64,000 bases of DNA from contig NZ_JAKFFT010000009.1 in the NCBI RefSeq assembly GCF_021502655.1, forward strand, positions 434,001 to 498,000, read 5' to 3'. Positions 1 through 8,513 of this stretch are shown piece after piece. Source of the stretch: Dyadobacter sp. CY347 (GTDB lineage Bacteria; Bacteroidota; Bacteroidia; Cytophagales; Spirosomataceae). The notes under the pieces are model-generated. The model searched no databases and was not told the origin of the DNA. It worked only from the letters and a program-made list of their open reading frames with translations. The position numbers and the translations under genes are program-made. Numbering within the stretch: position 1 is the first letter of the stretch; each line of letters starts with the position of its first letter.

Positions 1-1139
1 GCGTCGCCCACAAGGATTCCCCCGAGTAAAGTTTTGCCGTCCTGGCTTACATTAATTCTTTTGTAAACGCCTTTGGCTTTATTTTCGTAACGAATGGTTT
101 TGCAAGCAGGCTCTTCAATAAACGGATCACCGAAACTGGCCACATCCGTTCCGATGAGCTTCAATTTCGTAGACATATCAAAAGGCATAAACTCCTTTTC
201 ACCACCCAAAAGCAATGTTGCCACCACTTCGGCCATTTCATAACCCGGTGCAATGAGGCCGTATATCATATGATGCGCCAAGGCACATTCGCCAATGGCA
301 AAAATGTTTGGATCAGAAGTTTGCAGCTGGTTATTCACCACGATGCCACCGCGCGGGTGTGTCTCCAATCCAGCAATTTTCGCCAGTTCATCACGCGGAC
401 GAATTCCGGCTGAAATCACCAGCATATCCACGTCCAGCAAGCTGTTATCATTGAATTGCATGCCTTCAATACAATCGCCGCCCACAATTTCCTGCGTGCT
501 TTTGGCCAAATGAATTTGTAATCCCAATGACTCCAGCTGATTTTGCAAGATGCGCGAACCGGCATCATCGATCTGCCGCGGCATTAGTCTCGAAGCGAAT
601 TCCACCACGTGCGCTTCCTGCAAACCAAGGTCTAACAATGCTTTCGCTGCTTCCAAACCAAGTAATCCCCCACCAAGGACAGCGCCCTTTTTCGCCTTGC
701 ATGCATACGACTGGATCAGTTCCAGATCTTCAATAGTCCTATATACAAACACCCCATCCTTCTCCACCCCGGGAATGGACGGAACAAATGCGCCGGAGCC
801 TGTGGCCATGATCAAATAGTCATAATAAACTATATGCCCATGATGTGATCTTACCAACTTCTCCTCCCGGTCGATGTCCACAACCGGATCAGAAAGGAAC
901 AGTCTGATGCCATTCTCCGTGTACCAATCAGAACTTGCCAATGTTAGGTCATCTGCTGTTTTTCCAACAAAATATTCACTTAAATGCACGCGATCATAAG
1001 CCACACGAGGCTCTTCACCGAACACGGTAAGCGTAATTTGCTGATCATTTTTTTTCTTAGCAAGCAACTTCTCACAGAATTTGTACCCTACCATACCATT
1101 GCCTATCACGACAATATGGATGTTTGATATAGTGTTCAT
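1..1139 (-). CDS. nirB: Nitrite reductase large subunit NirB, N-terminal part (cut by window edge)
   Basis: The first about 379 codons of a NAD(P)H- and FAD-dependent enzyme; the gene runs out of the window at base 1. The start is the ATG at 1139 (MNTISNIHIVVIGNGMVG), giving an N-terminal FAD-binding GxGxxG segment. A second nucleotide-binding motif (AVLGGGLLGLEAA) lies near residue 150, and TSDPNIFAIGEC, the usual pyridine-nucleotide-disulfide oxidoreductase ending, near residue 275. The end of the visible part (GGILVGDA) matches the NirB continuation towards its BFD-like and sirohaem domains, which lie outside. NirB reduces nitrite to ammonium in the cytoplasm. It is divergent from a sirohaem methyltransferase and nitrate genes, which supports NirB over a plain rubredoxin reductase. 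The C-terminal part cannot be checked here. Confidence 0.85.
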   Translation of the reverse strand, partial: MNTISNIHIVVIGNGMVGYKFCEKLLAKKKNDQQITLTVFGEEPRVAYDRVHLSEYFVGKTADDLTLASSDWYTENGIRLFLSDPVVDIDREEKLVRSHHGHIVYYDYLIMATGSGAFVPSIPGVEKDGVFVYRTIEDLELIQSYACKAKKGAVLGGGLLGLEAAKALLDLGLQEAHVVEFASRLMPRQIDDAGSRILQNQLESLGLQIHLAKSTQEIVGGDCIEGMQFNDNSLLDVDMLVISAGIRPRDELAKIAGLETHPRGGIVVNNQLQTSDPNIFAIGECALAHHMIYGLIAPGYEMAEVVATLLLGGEKEFMPFDMSTKLKLIGTDVASFGDPFIEEPACKTIRYENKAKGVYKRINVSQDGKTLLGGILVGD

Positions 1140-1416
1140 AGTAAATAGTAACTATTAGTTTGTGAAAACATTATTATTTCATTGCATTATTTCAATATAT
1201 AGTCTAGATTTCAACCTCACTGACAGAACAAACATAAATCGCATTTTCTCTATTTCCTAATGTTATATTCGCAATATGAGCAAAAATGAAACATAAATAT
1301 TGGCAAAAGCATTGTTTTGTAAAATATTGCTTCTAATTTTGAACCTAGATAAGACATAGTCACAAAACACTATATTTAGCACATTTCCAATAATCACTTT
1401 ATTATATATATAAGAG
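1140..1416. promoter_or_regulatory. Divergent AT-rich intergenic region of the nitrate island
   Basis: This 277-base AT-rich stretch separates nirB (leftward) from cobA (rightward) and must hold both promoters. A TATATTTA box at 1371-1378 on the plus strand is one base off the Bacteroidota -7 consensus TAnnTTTG and lies 38 bases before the cobA start. No matching -33 TTTG at the usual spacing was seen. No clear regulator palindrome was recognised. The promoter assignment is inference. Confidence 0.4.
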
Positions 1417-2175
1417 ATGGAAGCAAAACTGACACTCGTAGGCGCCGGACCAGGCAACGGAGAACTGATCACATTGAAAGGCATCCGGGCGATCAAAGAA
1501 GCCGACGTGATCCTTTATGACGAGCTTGCCAATGTGGAGCTTTTGGATTTTGCCCCAGCCGCAGCACTAAAAATGTATGTGGGAAAAAAGGTCGGTAACC
1601 CATCATTCTCGCAGCAGGAGATCAACGGACTCATTGTAAGGCTGGCCCGCAAGCGCGGTCATGTGGTGCGGCTGAAAGGCGGTGACTCGTTTGTATTCGG
1701 TCGCGGTCATGAGGAAATGGAATATGCAAGGGATCACGGCGTCACATGCGAGGTGGTGCCAGGCGTTTCGAGCTGCATAGCAGTGCCGGCTTCCATGGAG
1801 ATCCCGTTGACGCGGCGTGGCGTAAGTGAAAGTTTTTGGGTCATAACCGGCACCACACAAAATGGCGAACTATCAGAAGATCTGAGACTTGCGGCTCAGT
1901 CTAAAGCGACGGTGATCGTGTTAATGGGATTGAGCAAAGTAGATGAGATATGTGCACTATACAAACATTTCGGGCGCGGACATTTGCCGATGGCGGTGAT
2001 CCAAAACGGCACGCGTCCCGATGAAAAAAGCGTAATGGGACAGGTTTGGGAGATCCCGCGCCTTGTAAAAGAAAATTACATTGGCACGCCCGCCATCATG
2101 ATCATGGGCGATGTCGTGGCTTTGCATCCGTCCTATGCGATGGAATATCTGCAAAGCATGCAATTGGTTTCCTGA
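1417..2175 (+). CDS. cobA: Uroporphyrinogen-III C-methyltransferase (SUMT)
   Basis: A 252-residue SAM-dependent methyltransferase that makes precorrin-2, the first step from uroporphyrinogen III to sirohaem. The N-terminal VGAGPGNGELITLKG motif (residues 8-22), GGDSFVFGRG (about 88-97) and VVPGVSS (about 112-118) are the family signatures. The length is that of a stand-alone SUMT, without the CysG dehydrogenase/chelatase half. It is the first gene of the nitrate operon, with a 32-base gap to the porin gene. Sirohaem is the cofactor of NirB, so the likely job is cofactor supply for nitrite reduction. No precorrin-2 dehydrogenase/ferrochelatase gene is visible here. Confidence 0.93.
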   Translation: MEAKLTLVGAGPGNGELITLKGIRAIKEADVILYDELANVELLDFAPAAALKMYVGKKVGNPSFSQQEINGLIVRLARKRGHVVRLKGGDSFVFGRGHEEMEYARDHGVTCEVVPGVSSCIAVPASMEIPLTRRGVSESFWVITGTTQNGELSEDLRLAAQSKATVIVLMGLSKVDEICALYKHFGRGHLPMAVIQNGTRPDEKSVMGQVWEIPRLVKENYIGTPAIMIMGDVVALHPSYAMEYLQSMQLVS

Positions 2176-2207
2176 AATACCGGCTTACATAACCAACCTT
2201 TCACTCC

Positions 2208-3566
2208 ATGAAAACAAATTTCTACCTCTTATTACTGATTTCAGTGGGCTTTTGCCTGCTGGGTTCGCGCAATGTGAATGCGCAGTTTAGCCTCTCGGGC
2301 CAGTTGCGAACGCGCTCTGAATTGCTGCACGGACAAGGTTCACCATTGTCAAAATCAGATAAACCTGCGTTTTTCACTTCGCAAAGAACAAGGCTTAATG
2401 CAGGTTACAAAGGTTACCGGACGCAGTTTTTCGTTGCCGTTCAGGACGTTAGGGTTTGGGGACAGGACGCTTCGACCAACAACCGTATTACGAATCCGGC
2501 GCTGAATGGTTTAATGTTGCACGAAGCCTGGGGCGAAATCAGTTTGCTGGATACAAACCAAACTAAGCTCGGAAAGGAATTTGCATTGAAGATCGGGCGG
2601 CAGGAATTGCTGTATGATGACAGCCGCTTGCTCGGGAACCTCGATTGGCTTCAACAAGCACGCCGCCACGACGCAGCGTTATTAAAATATGGATTCAATG
2701 GTTTTACTGCGCATATGGGCGTTGCGTATAACCAGAACCGTGAACTCCGGACCGGCACATTGTATGATGGCATTCCGAATGGTTATGCGGCCGGAACAAA
2801 CGGCATTGGCACGATGTACAAGTCCATGCAGTTTGCTTATTTGGGCAAAAAACTAAACCAGGGAAATGTTTCCTTCCTGATTTTAAAAGATGATTTTCAA
2901 AAATATGCATTGGATACGGCGGGTCTTAGAACTGTTAAAAGCGGCACAAACAAGCGCGTGACATTCGGGCCTTATTTGCAGACAAAACTTGGCAAAGCCT
3001 GGAACCTGACAGCCAGCGCATATTATCAGGCGGGGAAGGATAAAGATGGCAGATCGCTGAATGCATATATGTATTCGGTGCGGGGAATGTATGCAATGAG
3101 CAGCGTTTTTTCCATCGGCCCGGGTTTCGATTACACTTCCGGAACGTCTAACGGTTCCGGAAAAAACCGCACTTTCGATCCGCTTTATGGCACGCCGCAT
3201 AAGTTCTGGGGTCAAATGGATTACTTCTATGCAGCCAATGGTTTCGGCAAAGGCGGACTGGCGGACTTTTACATTAACAGTGTGATTAAGGCTTCTGAAA
3301 AGCTCTCCATAGCCGTTGATTTACACCAGTTTTCAAGCGCAGCCAACATTCGCAATACAAAGGATGAAAAGCTTTCGTCCAATTTCGGAGAGGAGCTGGA
3401 TATCATTGCCACTTATAATCTGACCAAAACCATCAGCTTCCAGGGCGGTTACTGCACCTTCCTGCCGACCAACAGTCTGGCGCAGGTGAAGGCCGTAAAA
3501 GATCCGCAGAAAATGGCCAACTGGGCTTATCTAATGATCAATATCAAGCCCGAATTTTTGAAATAA
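2208..3566 (+). CDS. Alginate-export-type outer membrane beta-barrel porin in the nitrate operon
   Basis: A 452-residue outer membrane protein. Residues 1-25 form a signal peptide ending NVNA-Q, and the rest alternates short aromatic and polar beta-strands with LKIGRQEL and SLDNGR-like strand motifs typical of the alginate export family. It is the second gene of the nitrate operon, between cobA and the nitrate transporter, with gaps of 32 and 36 bases. From its position it may let nitrate or nitrite cross the outer membrane. That role is inferred, and the family name does not imply alginate. A diverged paralogue lies at 43496-44824. Confidence 0.8.
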   Translation: MKTNFYLLLLISVGFCLLGSRNVNAQFSLSGQLRTRSELLHGQGSPLSKSDKPAFFTSQRTRLNAGYKGYRTQFFVAVQDVRVWGQDASTNNRITNPALNGLMLHEAWGEISLLDTNQTKLGKEFALKIGRQELLYDDSRLLGNLDWLQQARRHDAALLKYGFNGFTAHMGVAYNQNRELRTGTLYDGIPNGYAAGTNGIGTMYKSMQFAYLGKKLNQGNVSFLILKDDFQKYALDTAGLRTVKSGTNKRVTFGPYLQTKLGKAWNLTASAYYQAGKDKDGRSLNAYMYSVRGMYAMSSVFSIGPGFDYTSGTSNGSGKNRTFDPLYGTPHKFWGQMDYFYAANGFGKGGLADFYINSVIKASEKLSIAVDLHQFSSAANIRNTKDEKLSSNFGEELDIIATYNLTKTISFQGGYCTFLPTNSLAQVKAVKDPQKMANWAYLMINIKPEFLK

Positions 3567-3602
3567 GCATTTCCAAAATAACTATCAAAACTCCTATTTA
3601 CT

Positions 3603-4910
3603 ATGGAAACGACCAACAAGCCGCTTGAAAAGTTGAATATTTTCAGTTTCAAAGGCGTACAAATGCGCACTTTCCACCTCACGTGGATGGCCTTTTTCCT
3701 CTGTTTTTTCGGCTGGTTCGGACTGGCGCCCTTGATGACCGTTGTAAAAACAGATTTGGGTTTAACCAAAGGCCAGATCGGCAACATTATCATTGCATCT
3801 GTGGCAGCAACCGTCGTGGCCCGCATTGCGATCGGAAAACTATGCGACACCTGGGGACCGCGTAAAACTTACGCCGCATTAATGGGCATTTGCTCCATTC
3901 CGGTGATGACCGTCGGGCTGGTGCATTCCTATGAAGGCTTTTTATTGTTTCGTCTGGCCATTGGCGTGATCGGCGCGTCATTTGTGATCACACAATATCA
4001 CACTTCGGTGATGTTCGATAAAAAGATCGTAGGAACGGCCAATGCAGTGGCGGGAGGCTGGGGAAACCTGGGCGGCGGCATTACGAACATGGTTATGCCG
4101 TTGGTTTTCGCAGGCATTGTAGGCATGGGTTACCTGCCTGAATCGGCTTGGCGGATCGCCATGATTTTCCCTGGCGTCTTCCTTTTCATCTTCGCCTTTG
4201 TCTATTATCGCTTTACCAAAGACACTCCGGCCGGCAACTTTGAAGAGCTCGAAATTACCAATGCAAAGGCAGTTAAAACAAAAGGAACGCTTAAACTGGC
4301 AATGAAAGATCCAAGAACCTGGGCACTTTTCCTGGCTTATGGCGCATGTTTTGGCATAGAAATCACATTTGATAATGTTGCTGCACTTTACTTCTTCGAA
4401 AACTTCGAAACTTCCCTTGCTACGGCTGGTATTCTGGCGGGAGCGTTCGGTTTCATGAATATTTTCGCAAGGGCTGTCGGTGGCATCGTCGCTGATAAAG
4501 TCGGTAACAAATACGGCATGATCGGCAAAGGAAAGTTGCTGGCCCTTTTGCTGGCTTGCGAAGGAATCGGCATTGCATTGTTTGCCCAAAGCGGCAGCAT
4601 TGTGGCGGCGGTGGTTACGATGCTGTGCTTCGCTATGTTCTTAAAAATGGCCAATGGCGTTACCTATGCGATCGTTCCTTTTATCAATCCAAAAGCGATT
4701 GGTTCTGTGAGTGGCGTTGTAGGCGCTGGTGGCAACGTAGGTGCGGTCTTAGCAGGCTTTTTATTCAAATCCAGTGAAATCACCTACTCGCAGGCCTTCA
4801 TGTACATAGGCGTCGCGATCGCTTGCATCGCAGCGGTGGTTGCGTTGATCAATTTTGATAAAACAAGAAGTGTGGTTACCGAAGGAGCGCTTGAAACGGT
4901 CGAAGCGTAG
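3603..4910 (+). CDS. narK: Nitrate/nitrite MFS transporter, NarK/NasA family
   Basis: A 435-residue inner-membrane transporter of the major facilitator superfamily with about 12 hydrophobic segments. Two nitrate signature motifs are visible: GGWGNLGGGITNMVMP in the first half (about residues 149-164) and SGVVGAGGNVGAVLAG in the second half (about 370-385). Conserved arginines occur in the expected helices (VARIAIGKLCD, RLAIGV). It imports nitrate for the reductase encoded next and may also exchange nitrite. It lies between the porin and reductase genes on the same strand, 70 bases before the reductase. Confidence 0.92.
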   Translation: METTNKPLEKLNIFSFKGVQMRTFHLTWMAFFLCFFGWFGLAPLMTVVKTDLGLTKGQIGNIIIASVAATVVARIAIGKLCDTWGPRKTYAALMGICSIPVMTVGLVHSYEGFLLFRLAIGVIGASFVITQYHTSVMFDKKIVGTANAVAGGWGNLGGGITNMVMPLVFAGIVGMGYLPESAWRIAMIFPGVFLFIFAFVYYRFTKDTPAGNFEELEITNAKAVKTKGTLKLAMKDPRTWALFLAYGACFGIEITFDNVAALYFFENFETSLATAGILAGAFGFMNIFARAVGGIVADKVGNKYGMIGKGKLLALLLACEGIGIALFAQSGSIVAAVVTMLCFAMFLKMANGVTYAIVPFINPKAIGSVSGVVGAGGNVGAVLAGFLFKSSEITYSQAFMYIGVAIACIAAVVALINFDKTRSVVTEGALETVEA

Positions 4911-4980
4911 ACGAGTAGCCACGCGTTAGCAGAAACGGAACTCCCCTGTCAGGCAAAGCCTAAGCTATTATCACCAACCT

Positions 4981-7900
4981 ATGAAAACATTCAAATCAAC
5001 TTGCTGTTACTGCGGCGTGGGCTGCGGGGTTGTGGTTACGAAGGAGGGGAACGGGCAACTTAGTTTGGAGGGTGATAAGGAGCATCCTTCGAATAAAGGA
5101 ATGTTGTGCTCGAAGGGTATGAACCTGCATTACACGGTAATGGACCAGTCGGACCGGCTGCTTTATCCGCAAATGCGGCTCAACCGGTCGATGCCGATGC
5201 AGCGTGTGAGCTGGGATGATGCTTTGGAGCGGACTGCTGCGGTTTTTAAGACATTGATCAAGAAATTTGGGCCGGATTCTGTGGCATTTTATGTGTCGGG
5301 GCAGTGCCTTACGGAGGAATATTATCTGGTTAACAAACTTATTAAGGGCTTTATAGGCTCCAACAACATTGATACCAACTCGCGGCTTTGCATGAGCTCG
5401 GCCGTAGTGGGTTATAAGCTGGCACTGGGCGAGGACAGCGTGCCGGTTTGCTATGATGACATCGAGGCGGCCGATGTCATCTTTGTAACCGGCGCAAATC
5501 CTGCCTGGTGCCATCCCATTATCTGGCGTCGTGTTGAGGCGCATAAGGCTGCTAATCCGGATGTCAAAATTATTTGCGTTGATCCACGGAAAACGGACAC
5601 TTCCCGCTCGTCCGATCTGCATTTACAGATCGCTCCGGGAACCGACATTGTGCTAAACAATGCCATTGGAAGAATACTGATCGAGAAAAATTACATTGAC
5701 CATGAGTTCATCGCCGCACATACGGACGGCTTTTCTGATTTTCAGCAAAAAGTAATGCAGCGAACCATTGAAGAAGCGGCTGAACTTTGCGGAATCAATG
5801 CGGATGACATTTACACGGCAGCAGAATGGATTGGCCGGTCGAAAGGATTTTTGTCCTTCTGGACGATGGGTCTTAACCAGTCGGTGATTGGGGTAAACAA
5901 AAATTTATCCCTCATTAACCTGCATTTGATTACAGGAAAAATCGGAAAACCCGGAAACGGACCTTTTTCACTGACCGGACAACCTAATGCGATGGGCGGA
6001 CGCGAAACCGGCGGACTGGCTAACATTCTTCCCGGTCACCGCGAAGTGGTGAATGCGGCTCACCGTGCCGAGATGGAGCAGTTTTGGAACACACCGGTGA
6101 AAATCGCGAACAAACCAGGCTTAACTGCCACGGAAATGTTCGAAGCCCTGGCGGATGATAAATTGAAGGCGATCTGGATCATTAATACGAACCCGCTGGT
6201 AAGCATGCCCGACATTAATGTGGCCGAAGCCGCGCTGAACAAGTCGCGGTTTGTGGTGGTCCAGGATGTTTCCAATCGTGCGGACACAGTGAAGTTTGCC
6301 GATGTGGTGCTTCCTGCTGCGGCCTGGCTGGAAAAGCAAGGAACCATGACGAATGCAGAAAGGCGCATTACCCATTTGCCCAAAGCCATCGATGCACCCG
6401 GAGAAGCATTGCCGGACGCAGAGATTATCTGGCGTTTTGCAGCAAAAATGGGCTTCGGGGATTCATTTAATTACAAAAACACTTCGGAAGTTTACGACGA
6501 ATACACCGCCTGCACCGCAGGAACCAGCATTGACGTAACCGGCGTAAATTACCAGCTTCTAAAAACCAACAGAAGCATCCAATGGCCACTGACCAAATCT
6601 CAAAACATCAATAACAACACGAACACACCAACAACAGGCACAAAAAGACTCTTCACCAACCACCAATTCCACACCAAAAACAAAAAAGCACAAATCCACG
6701 CCGTCCCCGACGAAAACACGTCCGAACCAACCAACAAAACATACCCGTTGGTTTTAACCAACGGCAGAATACGCGACCAATGGCATACGATGACAAAAAC
6801 CGGCCGCGTAGCAAAACTAAATCAACACACCCCCCAACCTTTCCTGCAACTCCACCCCGAAGACGCCAAAAACCGAAACATCAAAGAAGGACAATTAGCA
6901 GTAATCCAAAGCCGCCGGGGCGAAGTGCGTGTAAAGGTCAATATTACGGAAGACGTCAGGCCCGGCCTTTGCTTTTTACCCATGCATTGGGGCAAAATCC
7001 TGGGCAGCAACCTGGCTCGCGCAAATAACCTGACCAATAATCTGGTCGACCCAAAATCCAAAGAGCCGGATTTTAAGTTCTCGGCAGTGCAGGTTTCCTT
7101 ATATAAAAAACCAATTGAAAAGATCATTATCATCGGCGCAGGCTCGGCGGGGTTAGGCTTTATCAATTCTTACCGTGCTTTAAATCAGGAAGATGAAATC
7201 CATGTTTTTTCAAAAGAAATTTACCCGTTCTATAACCGCGTCATGTTGCCCGATTACATCAGTGGCGTGCAGCATTGGGAGCAGCTGGTAAAGTTGCGGG
7301 AGGATCAGTTTGAGGAGAACAACATTATCGTCCATAAGGGCATTTCCATCGCGCATATCGACCGGAAAAACAAAACCGTTGTCGATAGCAACGGGCAGGA
7401 ACATACTTACGACAAGCTGATTCTGGGCATGGGCAGCAAAGCTTTTATGCCCAAAGGCGTTCCAGATCTCCCCGGCATTTTCAATATGCGCTCGCGTTTG
7501 GATGCGGATTCCCTGATGCCATTTTTGAAGCAGCCCGAACCGCATGCGGTGATCGTCGGCGGTGGGATTTTGGGTCTTGAACTCGCCGCGTCTTTCCGGG
7601 AAATGAATGTCAAAGTGAGCGTGATTCAGCGCAGTGGCCGTTTTATGGAACGCCAGCTTGATCCGCTTGCCAGTGAATTGCTATACCAGGAATTAGTGGA
7701 GCGCGGCATTGAAATTTACTTCAATGATGAGGTCGCCACATTCAGCGGACAGGAAAAAGTGGAAGGAATTCGTTTGAAATCGGGGCGGAAGATCCGGTGT
7801 GATGTGGTGGTTTTGGCAATTGGAACGGTGCCGGTGATTGAGCTTGCCCAACATGCCGGACTGGATTGCAAGCGTGGCGTTGTGGTGAATGATTATCTGC

Positions 7901-8508
7901 AAACATCCGACCCGGACATTTACGCGGCAGGCGAAATCGCCGAATGGAACGGGCAAATGTGGGGCATTACATTAGCAGCAGAACAGCAGGCCGAAGTGAT
8001 CGCCAAATATATGGCGGGCGACATTTCCCAACCTTATAAAGGCAGCACTTCCATGAACATCCTGAAAATGGAAGGGTTACAGCTGTGCAGCATTGGCCTT
8101 ACCGACGTTCCAAACAATGACCCGGCTTACGAGCAGATTGTTTTTATAGACAAATCAAAGCGATACTATAAAAAGTGCATTGTACACCGCGACAAGCTTG
8201 TCGGGGCAATTTTGATTGGGGATAAAAATGAATTTTTAGAATACAAAGATTTGATATCCAATTCGATAGAACTCTCCGACAAACGACTGCAACTGCTTCG
8301 GGCGAGCCAGATAGTGGAGCCTTTGGAAGGAAAACTGGTGTGCTCCTGCAACAATGTAGGACAAGGAAACCTGGAACGCGCGATTGCAGGCGGTTGCAGT
8401 GATTTTCAATCGTTATGCCAGCGCACAGGTGCGGGAACAGGTTGCGGCTCATGCCGCCCGGAAGTGAGGAGTATTTTGGAAAAAGCAGCGGAAGCAACAT
8501 TGATATAG
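4981..8508 (+). CDS. Assimilatory nitrate reductase fused to FAD oxidoreductase and BFD-like [2Fe-2S] domain
   Basis: A 1175-residue cytoplasmic fusion enzyme. Residues 8-43 carry a [4Fe-4S] motif (C8-x2-C11-x3-C15 and C43 in GMLCSKG). A bis-MGD molybdenum domain follows, with the likely Mo-ligand Cys137 in NSRLCMSS, up to about residue 700. An NAD(P)H/FAD oxidoreductase starts at IIIIGAGSAGLG (about 712) and includes VIVGGGILGLELAAS (about 858). The C-terminus is BFD-like, with CSC near 1120 and a second CGSC pair. Together these could move electrons from NAD(P)H to nitrate in one chain. Usual assimilatory reductases are 700-900 residues with separate electron donors. Codons near 6540-6915 are strikingly A/C-rich. 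Confidence 0.92.
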   Translation: MKTFKSTCCYCGVGCGVVVTKEGNGQLSLEGDKEHPSNKGMLCSKGMNLHYTVMDQSDRLLYPQMRLNRSMPMQRVSWDDALERTAAVFKTLIKKFGPDSVAFYVSGQCLTEEYYLVNKLIKGFIGSNNIDTNSRLCMSSAVVGYKLALGEDSVPVCYDDIEAADVIFVTGANPAWCHPIIWRRVEAHKAANPDVKIICVDPRKTDTSRSSDLHLQIAPGTDIVLNNAIGRILIEKNYIDHEFIAAHTDGFSDFQQKVMQRTIEEAAELCGINADDIYTAAEWIGRSKGFLSFWTMGLNQSVIGVNKNLSLINLHLITGKIGKPGNGPFSLTGQPNAMGGRETGGLANILPGHREVVNAAHRAEMEQFWNTPVKIANKPGLTATEMFEALADDKLKAIWIINTNPLVSMPDINVAEAALNKSRFVVVQDVSNRADTVKFADVVLPAAAWLEKQGTMTNAERRITHLPKAIDAPGEALPDAEIIWRFAAKMGFGDSFNYKNTSEVYDEYTACTAGTSIDVTGVNYQLLKTNRSIQWPLTKSQNINNNTNTPTTGTKRLFTNHQFHTKNKKAQIHAVPDENTSEPTNKTYPLVLTNGRIRDQWHTMTKTGRVAKLNQHTPQPFLQLHPEDAKNRNIKEGQLAVIQSRRGEVRVKVNITEDVRPGLCFLPMHWGKILGSNLARANNLTNNLVDPKSKEPDFKFSAVQVSLYKKPIEKIIIIGAGSAGLGFINSYRALNQEDEIHVFSKEIYPFYNRVMLPDYISGVQHWEQLVKLREDQFEENNIIVHKGISIAHIDRKNKTVVDSNGQEHTYDKLILGMGSKAFMPKGVPDLPGIFNMRSRLDADSLMPFLKQPEPHAVIVGGGILGLELAASFREMNVKVSVIQRSGRFMERQLDPLASELLYQELVERGIEIYFNDEVATFSGQEKVEGIRLKSGRKIRCDVVVLAIGTVPVIELAQHAGLDCKRGVVVNDYLQTSDPDIYAAGEIAEWNGQMWGITLAAEQQAEVIAKYMAGDISQPYKGSTSMNILKMEGLQLCSIGLTDVPNNDPAYEQIVFIDKSKRYYKKCIVHRDKLVGAILIGDKNEFLEYKDLISNSIELSDKRLQLLRASQIVEPLEGKLVCSCNNVGQGNLERAIAGGCSDFQSLCQRTGAGTGCGSCRPEVRSILEKAAEATLI

Positions 8509-8513
8509 GCAAC

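Noticed and set aside
8415-8513. An earlier start for the rubredoxin-tailed gene
   Set aside because: It would overlap the BFD-like end of the reductase in another frame; the ATG at 8514 directly follows the stop and begins the conserved region.
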